Part shown: positions 8,801 to 17,202 of the stretch, in pieces
Numbering within the stretch: the first letter of the stretch is position 1
How the letters are laid out: each line of letters starts with the position of its first letter
NCBI GenBank assembly: GCA_963828445.1
Contig: CAWHFP010000023.1
Span: forward strand, 76,692 to 140,691
Direction: 5' to 3'
From: Bog-532 sp963828445
Lineage (GTDB): Bacteria; Actinomycetota; Actinomycetes; Streptosporangiales; Streptosporangiaceae
Length of the DNA stretch: 64,000 nucleotides
Translations under genes and position numbers: made by a program
The notes under the pieces: model-generated
Told to the model about the DNA's origin: nothing
The model's input: only the letters and a program-made list of their open reading frames with translations
The model's database searches: none

Positions 8801-9392
8801 GCTCCCGGCTACCTCGGCTTCCTTGGCGGCCGATCCCGCCCCTCGTCACCCCCAGTTGCCTCCGCCGTCCCTGGCTTCGGCGGGCGAACAGAGCCTCCCC
8901 AAGGGTGCGGAAACGCCTTCCCAGCCCCTGGCTCCAATCCCGCCGTCACATCAGCCACTCGCGCCGCACAGAAAGTGTGCGCCCCGCTTCCGGGAACGCT
9001 TTTGTGCAGCAGTGCGTCAAGCGTTCCCAAACGCCAAGGTGCCGGTTTCGGCGCAGCATTTACCCAAAACGGCCTCAGCCTCCCGTGATCCGATCCCCAG
9101 TCGCCACACCAGGCTCAGTTGCCCCACGGTTCACGACTCAGACGGGGTGGGTGCGAAAGGCTGCCCAGCCCTGGCTCCGGCCCCACCCGCAACACTGGCC
9201 TCGCATGTCCCCTTGCCGCTCCCGGGCGAACGCCCATCCAGTCACACTGGTGCCCAATGGCATCAATTTGTTGGTCAAGCACTCCGGAAGGCCCCAGGAG
9301 GCCAAAGAAATCCAACCAATGCGCAGCAAAGGGCGTCTTAATCCTCGGGTGGCCGGTGATGGGATGCGGCCATGAACTAACGGGGAGTTGAG
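8801..9392. other. Intergenic region without a supported gene
   Basis: About 590 bases between the divergent XRE regulator and the lipoprotein gene. Frames on the plus strand stay open (for example 8823-9341 and 8905-9375), but their products are Pro/Ser/His-rich low-complexity sequence without a recognisable domain or convincing ribosome site. It is less GC-rich than its surroundings. The operator at 8772 lies at its left edge. Confidence 0.5.
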
Positions 9393-10571
9393 ATGGGTAC
9401 TCGGGTAGACCGGGGGAGAAAGTGGCTACGGTTCACGGCGCTGCCGGCGCTGGCGGTTCTCACCGCGGCGGGCTGCGCTTCGACGGGCGTTTCCACCGTG
9501 GGGCCGGCGGCCAAGAGCAGCAGCCAGGGAACGAGCACGCAGGTCGCGCAGTCGGGTGGGCCACTGGCGTCGGCCGGTACGGGCTGGACGCTGGCCGAGT
9601 ACTCGGCCGCGACCTCGTTTGACAGCACGCACGCCAAGGCCGGTGCGACCACGTTGTACCTGGTCAGCCCCTCGGGCGCCAAGACTGTGATGTATCACTG
9701 GGCCGCCGCCAAGGATGCCGCCTGGCGGCTCGTCGACTGGTCGGGAGACAAGTCGCGAGCGCTGTTTGTGGGCTCACAGACCAACATGGTTGGCCAGCTG
9801 GTGCTGGCCACCGGCAACTTCACCAGCTTCAGGCTGCCCACCGGCACGCAGGCGATCAGCTACTCCCGGCCCGATGGCACCGCCATCCTGGCCTCCCAGC
9901 AAACCAGCGGCGGCGACAAGATCCTCCGTTACGACCTGACCGGGAAGCTCGAGAAGACCTTGGCCTCCGGCCCGCAGAACGCGGCCAACGTGGCCATCTA
10001 CTCGCCCGATGGCACCGCCCTGGCGGTCAACGGTGCCAAGGGCGTGGAGGAGGTCACGAACTCCACCGGGGCCGTGCGGTCCCTGCCGGGCCCGAGCGGA
10101 GCGACCTGCCAGCCGGTCCGGTGGTGGAACGCCAGCACGATCCTGGCCAGCTGCCTGGTCACAGATTCCCCCGCGCCCCGGCTGTGGCTCGTGCCGGTGA
10201 GCGGCACCCGGCCCACCGCGCTGACCCAGCAGCGGACCGGGAAGGGCCCGGACTTGGGTGACATCAACGCCTACCAGCTGCCCAGCGGCCTCTACCTGCA
10301 GGCCTTGAGCGGGTGCGGGGTCATGTACGTCGCCAAGCAAGCCAGCGACGGATCGGCCGTCACGGTCAACGTCCCGCAGACCACCGGCAACGACAACCAG
10401 ATCGTCACCGCCAGCGGCGACAAGCTGCTGGTGCGGGCCCAGACCAGCTGCGCGGAGAGCACCTCCCTGCTCTGGTTCACTCCCACCACCAACGCGGTGC
10501 AGATGCTGATCCGCGCCCCGTCCGGGATCGAAGGCGTGATCGCCGCCGTCCCCTACCAGAAAGCCAGCTGA
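9393..10571 (+). CDS. Secreted lipoprotein with beta-propeller-like repeats
   Basis: A 392-residue exported protein. The basic N-terminus (RVDRGRKWLR) is followed by a hydrophobic helix and the lipobox LTAAGC, so the mature protein should begin at the lipidated Cys near residue 28. After a Ser/Thr/Gln-rich linker the protein has repeated YSPDGT, YSRPDGT and WSGDKS-type segments, as in TolB/WD40-like propellers. I cannot assign a ligand. The ATG at 9393 has GGGGAG six bases upstream. It lies between the two candidate operators and 67 bases before the MFS gene. Co-occurrence with the regulator-exporter pair may reflect a common function, but this is unproven. Confidence 0.78.
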   Translation: MGTRVDRGRKWLRFTALPALAVLTAAGCASTGVSTVGPAAKSSSQGTSTQVAQSGGPLASAGTGWTLAEYSAATSFDSTHAKAGATTLYLVSPSGAKTVMYHWAAAKDAAWRLVDWSGDKSRALFVGSQTNMVGQLVLATGNFTSFRLPTGTQAISYSRPDGTAILASQQTSGGDKILRYDLTGKLEKTLASGPQNAANVAIYSPDGTALAVNGAKGVEEVTNSTGAVRSLPGPSGATCQPVRWWNASTILASCLVTDSPAPRLWLVPVSGTRPTALTQQRTGKGPDLGDINAYQLPSGLYLQALSGCGVMYVAKQASDGSAVTVNVPQTTGNDNQIVTASGDKLLVRAQTSCAESTSLLWFTPTTNAVQMLIRAPSGIEGVIAAVPYQKAS

Positions 10572-10589
10572 CCACGTAGGGCCCGCCCT

Positions 10590-10604
10590 TACCTGACAGG
10601 TAAT
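10590..10604. promoter_or_regulatory. Candidate operator TTACCT-N3-AGGTAA, copy 2
   Basis: TTACCTGACAGGTAA lies 35 bases upstream of the MFS transporter ATG at 10639. Its two 6-base arms match those at 8772-8786 exactly and only the three central bases differ. A regulator-exporter regulon is the simplest reading. Confidence 0.6.
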
Positions 10605-10638
10605 CGCCCAAACCGGCCCGGTCGCCGACGCTGGCGGC

Positions 10639-12084
10639 ATGACAGTCAACGCGCTTGGCGGCCAGGAGCGGGCCGCAACCACGACGACGGCGGGGCGCCC
10701 CGGGTGGGCGCCCCTGGCCGTCATGCTGACCGGGACGTTCATGATCGTCCTGGATTTCTTCATCGTGAACGTGGCCATCCCGTCCATGCAGCGGCAGTTG
10801 CACGCCAGCGCGGCCGGGGTCGAGTGGGTGGTGACCGCGTACGGGCTGACCTACGGGGTGGGCCTGATCACCGGCGGCCGGCTCGGGGACCGGTACGGCC
10901 GGCGGCGGATGTTCGCCCTCGGGCTGGCCATCTTCACCGTGGCCTCGCTGGCCTGCGGGCTGGCCACCAACGTCGAAATCCTCAACGTGAGCCGCGCGAT
11001 ACAGGGGCTCGGCGCGGCTCTGGCCGGACCGCAGACGCTGGCCATGATCGGCGTGACCTACGCGGGCAAGCAGCGGGTCACCGCGATCACCGCTTACGGC
11101 GTGAGCCTGGGCCTGGCCGCGGTGCTCGGCCAGCTGTTCGGCGGGCTGCTCATCCAGGCCAACGTGTTCGGCCTGGACTGGCGCAGCTGCTTCCTGGTCA
11201 ACCTGCCGGTCGGGGTGGCCGCGCTGCTGGTGGCGCCCAGGGTGCTGACCGAGTCCCGTGGCGCGGCCAGCGACCGGATCGACCTGGTGGGGACCGCCCT
11301 CATCACCATCGCCCTGGTCGCGGTGGTGCTGCCGCTGGTCGACGGGCGCCAGGCGCACTGGCCGGTGTGGGCCTGGGCCATGCTGGCCGCGGCGGCCCCG
11401 ATCCTGGCTGCCTTCGCCGTCCATCAACGACAGCGCCGCCGCCACGGCCGGACGCCGCTGGTCGACCTGAGCGTGCTGGCCGACCGGGCCGTGGGCGCGG
11501 GCCTGGCCGCGACCGGGGTGTTCTACGCGGCGATGGCGTCGTTCTTCGTGGTGCTGGCGCTCTACCTGCAGGAAGGCCGGGGCCTGTCCGCCCTGGGTTC
11601 GGGCGCGGTGTTCACCGTGGTCGGGCGTCGGTTACCTGGTCGCCTCGATGGTGCCGCAGTCGGTCATGAGGCCGGCTGGGCCGCCAGTGGCCCGCGCTGG
11701 GCGGGGTGGTGATGGCGGCCGGGTACCTGCTGCTGGCCGTGACCGCGGCCGCCCACGGCAGCGTGGCCCCGCCTGCTGCTCCCGCTCCTGGTCGCCGGGA
11801 TCGGGATGGGCATGCTGACCGCCCCGCTGACCGGGATCGTGCTGGCCCGGGTGGCCCCGGAGCAGGCCGGTACCGTGGCCGGCCTGCAGGCCACCACCGT
11901 CCAGCTGGGGAACTCGATCGGGGTGGCGGTGATCGGCGTGGTGTTCTTCAACGCCGTGGGCGGCGCCGTCGGCGGCGGCTTCGGCCACGCCTTCCAGGTC
12001 AGCCTGATCCCGCTGGCCGCCCTGCCCCTGGCCGCCGCGGTGGCGGTCCAGTTCGTGCCCCGGTCCCCGGCCGTCAGGGCGTGA
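10639..12084 (+). pseudogene. MFS drug transporter (DHA2 type), multiply frameshifted
   Basis: The first 330 or so residues are a clear DHA2-type drug:H+ antiporter: MLTGTFMIVLDFFIVNVAIPSMQ, then the loop GGRLGDRYGRRRMF (motif A), and many membrane helices. The frame breaks near 11630 (one extra G in GTCGGGCGTCGG). The expected continuation can be followed by changing frame again near 11690 and near 11770, and it ends as GMLTAPLTGIVLARVAPEQAG through AVAVQFVPRSPAVRA at TGA 12084. Three breaks within about 150 bases in GC-rich DNA suggest either a locally bad assembly or a dead gene. The 3' end overlaps the convergent dehydrogenase gene by 11 bases. Confidence 0.82.
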
Positions 12085-13246
12085 GCACGGCCTTGACGAT
12101 CCCGTCGGCCCGCTGGTCGAACGCCCGGTAGAACGCCGGTGCTTCGGCCAGCGGGCCATGGTGCGTGACCACGAACCCGGGCCGGGCCCGGTGCCGCAGG
12201 ATCAGGTCCCGCAGGTGCACGGTGTAGCGGCGGTCGTGGGTGCGGCCGAACCCGACCGTCACCCCCTTGCTGAAGAACGTGGCCCAGGGCACGGTCAGCC
12301 GCCCGTCGTCGTGACCTTCCGGCGCCGGGTGCAGGTCCTTCTCCGCGTACACCCCGGCGATGCCGACCCGCCCGGTCGGGTTGACCAGCCGGGCCAGGTC
12401 GCTGACGACCTGGAGCGGGTTCTCCCGGCCGGGATCGGACCGGTCCCGGGCCTGGAACCCCACCGCGTCGATGGCCACGTCGACCCCGGTCATCGGTTCT
12501 TCGCCCAGCGGCAGGCCGTGGGCCCGGCGCAGCTCCTGGATCTGCTCGACCGGGTCGCCCAGGCTGAAGTCGACCGGGGTGGCGCCCAGCTCGCCCGCCT
12601 TGTCCAGCCGGGGCGCCACGTGGTCGACCACGTAGACCTCGGCCGCCCCCTTGATCAGGGCCGAATGCGCGGCCAGCAGGCCCACCGCGCCCGCCCCGAA
12701 CACCGCCACCGTGCTGGTCGGTGTGACCTGGCCCAGTTCGGTGGCGTGCCAGCCGGTGACGAAGGCGTCGGCCAGCATGAGGAAGTCGTCTTCCCGCTCG
12801 TCGCCGGGTTCGCCGGGCAGCGGGACGCAGTTGGCGTCGGCGAACGGCACCCGGAGCAGGTCGGCCTGGGCGCCCCGGTACGGGCCCATGCCCGCGTAGC
12901 CGTAGGCGGCGCCGAAGCCGCCGGGCCGGACCCGCAGGCAGGCCGCCGAGTATCCGCGCGCGCAGTTGTAACAGACCCCGCAGAACAGGTGGGTCGGGAC
13001 CACGACCCGCTGGCCGGGCCGGACCAGGTGCACGTCCTCGCCCACGGCCCGGACCACGCCCAGCGGCTCGTGCCCGAGGACCAGGCCCGGCTCGGCGCCG
13101 GTGCGCCCGTCGTACATGTGCAGGTCGGTGCCGCAGATCGCGCTCGAGGTCACCTCCAGCAGCACGTCCTCGGGGTCCTCCAGCCCGGCGTCGTCCACCG
13201 TCTGGACCCCGACGTCGCGGGTGCCCTGGTACACCACCGCCCGCAT
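12074..13246 (-). CDS. Zinc-dependent alcohol dehydrogenase, FdhA-like
   Basis: A 390-residue medium-chain dehydrogenase resembling glutathione-independent formaldehyde dehydrogenases. Catalytic zinc ligands are C38, H59 and E60 (AICGTDLH and GHEP). The structural zinc site is the four Cys C89, C92, C95 and C103. The Rossmann motif is VAVFGAGAVG near residue 187. The long insertions after the coenzyme domain are typical of the FdhA-like subgroup, which oxidises aldehydes or alcohols with NAD. The gene follows the 335-residue dehydrogenase with only three bases between, so they are co-transcribed. The precise substrate cannot be read from sequence. Confidence 0.85.
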   Translation of the reverse strand: MRAVVYQGTRDVGVQTVDDAGLEDPEDVLLEVTSSAICGTDLHMYDGRTGAEPGLVLGHEPLGVVRAVGEDVHLVRPGQRVVVPTHLFCGVCYNCARGYSAACLRVRPGGFGAAYGYAGMGPYRGAQADLLRVPFADANCVPLPGEPGDEREDDFLMLADAFVTGWHATELGQVTPTSTVAVFGAGAVGLLAAHSALIKGAAEVYVVDHVAPRLDKAGELGATPVDFSLGDPVEQIQELRRAHGLPLGEEPMTGVDVAIDAVGFQARDRSDPGRENPLQVVSDLARLVNPTGRVGIAGVYAEKDLHPAPEGHDDGRLTVPWATFFSKGVTVGFGRTHDRRYTVHLRDLILRHRARPGFVVTHHGPLAEAPAFYRAFDQRADGIVKAVLTP

Positions 13247-13249
13247 GCG

Positions 13250-14257
13250 CTACCAGCCCCCGACCACGACTTTGCCGGTCATCCGGCCGCCTTCCACCAG
13301 CGTGTGCGCTTCCCGCAGGGTGGCCGCGCTGATCGGGCCGAGTTCCCGGGTGAGGGTGGTCCGGATGGTTCCCTCGTCGACCATCTGGGCCACCCGGTCC
13401 AGCAGCTCGTGCTGTTCCACCATGTCCGGGGGCTGGTACAGCGGCCGGGTGAACATGAACTCCCAGCTGAACGAGATGCTCTTGTTCTTGAGCGGATAGA
13501 TGTCCAGGCCCTGCGGGTCGTCGATCGCGACCACCGACCCGTAGGGCCGCAGGATCTCGGCGAAGTCCTCGATGGAGCCGGCCGTGTGCGCGGAGAAGAT
13601 GTGGGTGACCCCGTCCGGGGTGATGCCGCGGACCCCGCCGACCAGGTCGTGGTGGTCGATGACGTGGTGGGCGCCCAGTTCCTGGACCCACTGCTGGGAC
13701 TCGGGCCGGGACGCGGTGCCGATGACCACCATCCGGGTCAGGGCCCGGGCCAGCTGGGTGATCATCGAGCCGACCCCGCCCGCGGCGCCCAGCACGAGCA
13801 GGACCCCCGAGCTTTCCGGGTTGAGCCGGAACCGGTCGAACAGCGCCTCCCAGGCGGTGATGGTGGTCAGCGGCAACGCCGCGGCCTGGGCGAAGGTCAG
13901 GCGGCGCGGCTTGTGCCCGGTGATCCGCTCGTCGACCACGTGGAACTGCGCGTCGGTGCCCGGCCGGTCGATGCTGCCCGCGTAGTAGACCTCGTCACCG
14001 GGGTTGAACAGCTGGACGTCGGAACCGGTGGCCACCACCGTGCCCGCCGCGTCGTAGCCGAGGATCTTCGGCTCGCGGCCGGGGTCGGACGAGGCCCGGA
14101 CCTTGACGTCGACCGGGTTGACCGAGACCGCCTCGACCCGGACCAGCAGGTCGCGCGGGCCGGGCTCGGGCACCGGGACCTCGAGGTCCTCCAGGCTGGC
14201 CGGGTCGGAGATCGGCAACGCCTTGCGGTACCCGACCGCCCGCATCTTCTCTGCCAT
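13250..14257 (-). CDS. Zinc-binding alcohol dehydrogenase family / quinone oxidoreductase-like
   Basis: A 335-residue MDR-superfamily protein close to the TIGR02817 alcohol dehydrogenase/quinone reductase group. The N-terminal catalytic fold has VSVNPVDVKVRA and KILGYDAAGTVV. The coenzyme fold has VLLVLGAAGGVGSMITQLA and an HVIDHHDL segment. The catalytic-zinc cysteines of classic ADHs are absent, as is normal for quinone-reductase-like members. It most likely reduces quinones or activated double bonds with NADPH. The ATG at 14257 is preceded by a GC-rich spacer of about 90 bases after the PLP gene. It is coupled to the downstream FdhA-like gene. Confidence 0.82.
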   Translation of the reverse strand: MAEKMRAVGYRKALPISDPASLEDLEVPVPEPGPRDLLVRVEAVSVNPVDVKVRASSDPGREPKILGYDAAGTVVATGSDVQLFNPGDEVYYAGSIDRPGTDAQFHVVDERITGHKPRRLTFAQAAALPLTTITAWEALFDRFRLNPESSGVLLVLGAAGGVGSMITQLARALTRMVVIGTASRPESQQWVQELGAHHVIDHHDLVGGVRGITPDGVTHIFSAHTAGSIEDFAEILRPYGSVVAIDDPQGLDIYPLKNKSISFSWEFMFTRPLYQPPDMVEQHELLDRVAQMVDEGTIRTTLTRELGPISAATLREAHTLVEGGRMTGKVVVGGW

Positions 14258-14345
14258 GCGCCTAACCTAGCCCGCCGGACCCGCCCCGCCCGGCCGGCCC
14301 CGCCCGGCCCCGGCCGCCCGGCCCCAGCAGTCGGCCGACCCCGCG

Positions 14346-15465
14346 TCACGTAGCCAGGCTCTGATCGAGGTCGGCGACCAGATCAGCGAGGGGCTCGATC
14401 CCGGCCGAAAGCCGGATCAGCGACTCCGGCGCCGTCTCCGACGCCCACCGCCCCCGCCGCTCCCACATCGATTCCACCCCGCCGAAGCTGGTCGCGGGCA
14501 GGATCAGCCGGGACGCTGACACCACGGCGTCGGCCTCGGCGGCGGTCCCGTCCAGCTCGAACGACAGCAGCGGGCCGAACCCGCGCGGCATCTGCCGCCG
14601 GGCCGATCTCCAGCGTGGCCGCGGTGGTCCCGGGGTAGTACACGGCGCGGACCCGCGGGTGGCCGTCCAGGTGCCGGGCCAGGGCCAGCGCGTTCTCCGA
14701 CTGCCGCTCGGTGCGCAGGGCCAGGGTGCGCAGCCCGCGCAGGACCAGCCAGCTCTCGAACGGCCCCGGGATGCCGCCGCCCACCCCGCGCCACCCGCGC
14801 AGGTCGGCCAGCAGTTCCGGGTCCCGGGTCGCCACCGCCCCCAGCAGCACGTCCGAGTGTCCCGAGGCCGACTTGGTCAGCGAGGTCAGCGAGGCCACCG
14901 CGCCCAGGTCCAGGGGCCGCTGCAGCAGCCCGGTCGCCACCGTGTTGTCCACCACCAGCGGGGCGCCGGCCGCGGCGGCCAGCCCGGCCAGCGCGCTCAG
15001 GTCGGACACCCGCAGCAGCGGGTTGGTCGGCGTCTCGGCCCACAGCAGGGCCGGGCCGCGCCCGAGTTCCCGCTCGACCCCGGCCAGGTCCAGCAGGTCG
15101 ACCGGGACCGGCTCGGCCCCGTACGGCCGCAGCCAGTCGGCCAGCATCCGGATGTTGTAGTAGCCGTCGCTGGGCAGCAGCAGGGACCGCCGGCCCCCGG
15201 CCAGGGCCAGCATCAGGGCCATGGCCGCGGCCTGGCCGGAGGAGAACACCACCACGTCGGCGTCCTCCAGCACCCCCAGCGCCTCCTCCAGCGCTTCCCA
15301 GCTCGGGTTGCCGGTCCGCCCGTAGGCCCGGGCCGGGTCGGGGTCGCCCCAGGACGCGTGCACGCTGGCCAGGGTGAGCGGCGGCGTGGCGGGCGCACCC
15401 AGGTCCCGCTCGGTCCCGGCGTGGATCAGCCGCGCCTCGGCCGAGGGCCAGGGCTCCTCCGTCAT
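14346..15465 (-). pseudogene. Cys/Met metabolism PLP enzyme (cystathionine gamma-synthase/lyase-like), frameshifted
   Basis: From the ATG at 15465 this reads as a Cys/Met-metabolism PLP enzyme: ARLIHAGTERDLGAP, YGRTGNPSWEALEEALGVLE, SSGQAAAMAL, LWAETPTNPLL, VDNTVATGL and the PLP-binding SLTKSASGHSD with the Schiff-base Lys. Near 14593 the frame slips. The C-terminal lobe (PRGFGPLLSFEL through SLIRLSAGIEPLADLVADL) continues in a second frame and ends at 14346. The family is normally about 370-390 residues, which matches the two parts together. A single indel in a GCCGCCGGGCC context could be real or an assembly error. The neighbours do not tell whether it is a synthase or a lyase. Confidence 0.82.
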
Positions 15466-15496
15466 CCGTGTCCTCCCGATCCCGGTCCGACCGCGG

Positions 15497-16003
15497 TCAG
15501 ACGCCGGTGACGCCGTCGATGCCCTCGCGGAGCAGGTCGGCGTGCCCGTTGTGCCTTGTGTACTCGTGCATCATGTGCAGCATGATCAGCCGCAGCGACA
15601 CGTTCTCGCCCCAGTTGTCGACGTAGACCTCGACGTCCAGCGACTCGGCCGCGGCCTCCAGCCGCCGGGCGTGCCCGATCTCCTCGCGCCAGGCCGCGAA
15701 CGCCTCGGCCCGGGTCGCCCCGGTGGCGTCGTAGGCGGTCTGGAAGTCGCCCTTGACCGACCACACCCGGGGCAGGTCCGCACCGCCCAGGATCTCGCGG
15801 AACCAGCGCCGTTCCACCTCGGCCATGTGCCGGACCAGGCCCAGCAGGGACAGCGTGGACGGGGGCATCGACTGGCGCCGCAGGTCCTCATCGGACAGGC
15901 CCTCGCACTTCATTTCCAGGGTCGCCCGGTGAAAGTCCAGGAACGTGCGCATCATGACCCGCTCGTCTCCGGTGGACGGCGGGTCGGGTCGCTCGAAAGT
16001 CAC
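15497..16003 (-). CDS. DinB-family protein (DUF664)
   Basis: A 168-residue four-helix-bundle protein of the DinB/DUF664 family. The metal-binding residues characteristic of the family can be followed: LLGLVRHMAEVERRW (His), and RLIMLHMMHEYTRHNGHADLLREGIDG with the closing H-x3-H region. Members include mycothiol- and bacillithiol-dependent transferases, but many are uncharacterised. It starts with GTG and ends 31 bases before the PLP gene. Five bases separate it from the SDR gene upstream, so the SDR, DinB and PLP genes form one minus-strand unit. A mycothiol transferase role is possible in this mycothiol producer but not shown. Confidence 0.85.
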   Translation of the reverse strand: MTFERPDPPSTGDERVMMRTFLDFHRATLEMKCEGLSDEDLRRQSMPPSTLSLLGLVRHMAEVERRWFREILGGADLPRVWSVKGDFQTAYDATGATRAEAFAAWREEIGHARRLEAAAESLDVEVYVDNWGENVSLRLIMLHMMHEYTRHNGHADLLREGIDGVTGV

Positions 16004-16008
16004 GGCGC

Positions 16009-16788
16009 CTATTCTGACCCGCCCCGGGTCCGCAGCCGCAGCGACGTCCAGCTGGCGTCGGCCACCCAGCCGCCGTCGACCGGCAGGGCCACCCCGTTGA
16101 CGAACCCGCTCCGGGCCGGGTCGGCCAGGAACGCCACCGCCGCCGCCACGTCAGCCGGGTCGGCGAACCGGGCCAGGGGCACCTGGTCCACGATGTCGGC
16201 GTCGGTGTAGCCGCCGCTGGCCTGGTCCTCGGCGTCCATCTCGGTCTTGATCCAGCCCGGGCAGACGCTGTTGACCCGGACCCCGCGGCCGCCCCACTCG
16301 GCGGCCAGCGTCTCGGTCAGCCCGACCAGGCCGTGCTTGGAGGCGTTGTAGGCGGCCCGGTGGGCCACCCCGCGCAGGCCGGCGATGGAGGCCACGTTGA
16401 CGATGGCCCCCGATCCGGCCGCCAGCATCTGCTCGCCGAACTCCCGGCACAGCAGGAACGGCCCGGTCAGGTTGACGTCCAGCACCCGCCGCCAGTCCTC
16501 GGCCGTGGTCTGCTCGGCGGGCCGCAGCAGCGAGATGCCCGCGTTGTTGACCAGCACGTCGGCCCGGCCGAACCGGTCCCGGACCCCGGCCGCCAGCGCG
16601 CGCACGTCATCCTCGGCCGACACGTCGGCGCGGGCCGGCCACACCGTCCCGTTCCCGGCCGCGGCCACCTCGGTGGCGGTGGCGGCCGGGTCGGTCACGT
16701 CGGCCAGCACCAGCGTGTAACCCTCGGCGGCCAGGGTGCGGGCGATGACCCGGCCCAGCCCGCGGGCGGCCCCGGTGACCACCGCCAC
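16009..16788 (-). CDS. SDR-family oxidoreductase
   Basis: A classical 259-residue short-chain dehydrogenase/reductase. It shows the cofactor motif VTGAARGLG (TGxxxGxG), the LVNNAG motif (NNAG), the active-site YNASK (YxxxK), and PGWIKTEM after the catalytic helix. Position 16788 is a GTG. Upstream the frame reaches a stop (TGA) within 45 bases without a better start, so the protein begins almost directly at the first beta strand. It is preceded at 32 bases by the small membrane protein gene ending at 16821. Substrate unknown, NAD(P)-dependent. Confidence 0.88.
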   Translation of the reverse strand: MAVVTGAARGLGRVIARTLAAEGYTLVLADVTDPAATATEVAAAGNGTVWPARADVSAEDDVRALAAGVRDRFGRADVLVNNAGISLLRPAEQTTAEDWRRVLDVNLTGPFLLCREFGEQMLAAGSGAIVNVASIAGLRGVAHRAAYNASKHGLVGLTETLAAEWGGRGVRVNSVCPGWIKTEMDAEDQASGGYTDADIVDQVPLARFADPADVAAAVAFLADPARSGFVNGVALPVDGGWVADASWTSLRLRTRGGSE

Positions 16789-16820
16789 CCGGGCCCCCGC
16801 CGCCGGGGCTGGGGCGGGGG

Positions 16821-17000
16821 TTACCAGAGTTCACCCCCGACCAGCACGTAGAGGAACGGCACCAGCGGGATCAGGCCGAACAGGCCCCAGGCCAGCTTCT
16901 CCAGCCCGTTCAGGTCCGAGCGGCCCGCCAGGTTGATCCACATGAGGATGACGGCCAGCGGGTGGATGAGGCACACCAGCAGTTCCAGCAGCTTCTTCAT
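16821..17000 (-). CDS. Small hydrophobic membrane protein, 59 aa
   Basis: Translating the minus strand from the ATG at 17000 to the TAA at 16821 gives 59 residues. A short cationic start (MKKLLELL) is followed by a first membrane helix (about 6-22, LELLVCLIHPLAVILMW), a polar loop with NLAGRSDLNGLEK, and a second helix (about 37-54, LAWGLFGLIPLVPFLYVLV). The hairpin topology and lack of frame problems support a genuine gene. It is likely the first gene of the SDR-DinB-PLP run. No family could be named. Function unknown. Confidence 0.6.
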   Translation of the reverse strand: MKKLLELLVCLIHPLAVILMWINLAGRSDLNGLEKLAWGLFGLIPLVPFLYVLVGGELW

Positions 17001-17202
17001 GGTCCCGATTAGTACCCGCTGGCGTCCTCTCCAGTCACGGGAGTTTCCCCCCGTTTGCCCCCGGCAGAGCGAATCCTGAGCGTCTTCAGGAAACGGTCAG
17101 CAAGGTTCCAGACTCCCGGATGCTCGCCGTCAGGTTCGCCCAAGCTTCCCGGCCGAAACTCGAGACAGATCGAAACAACACGGAGTCAGGTGGGCAGATC
17201 CA

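Noticed and set aside
8823..9341. 172-codon plus-strand frame between the regulator and lipoprotein genes
   Set aside because: Low-complexity product without domain or ribosome site. The region is more likely promoter and leader DNA.
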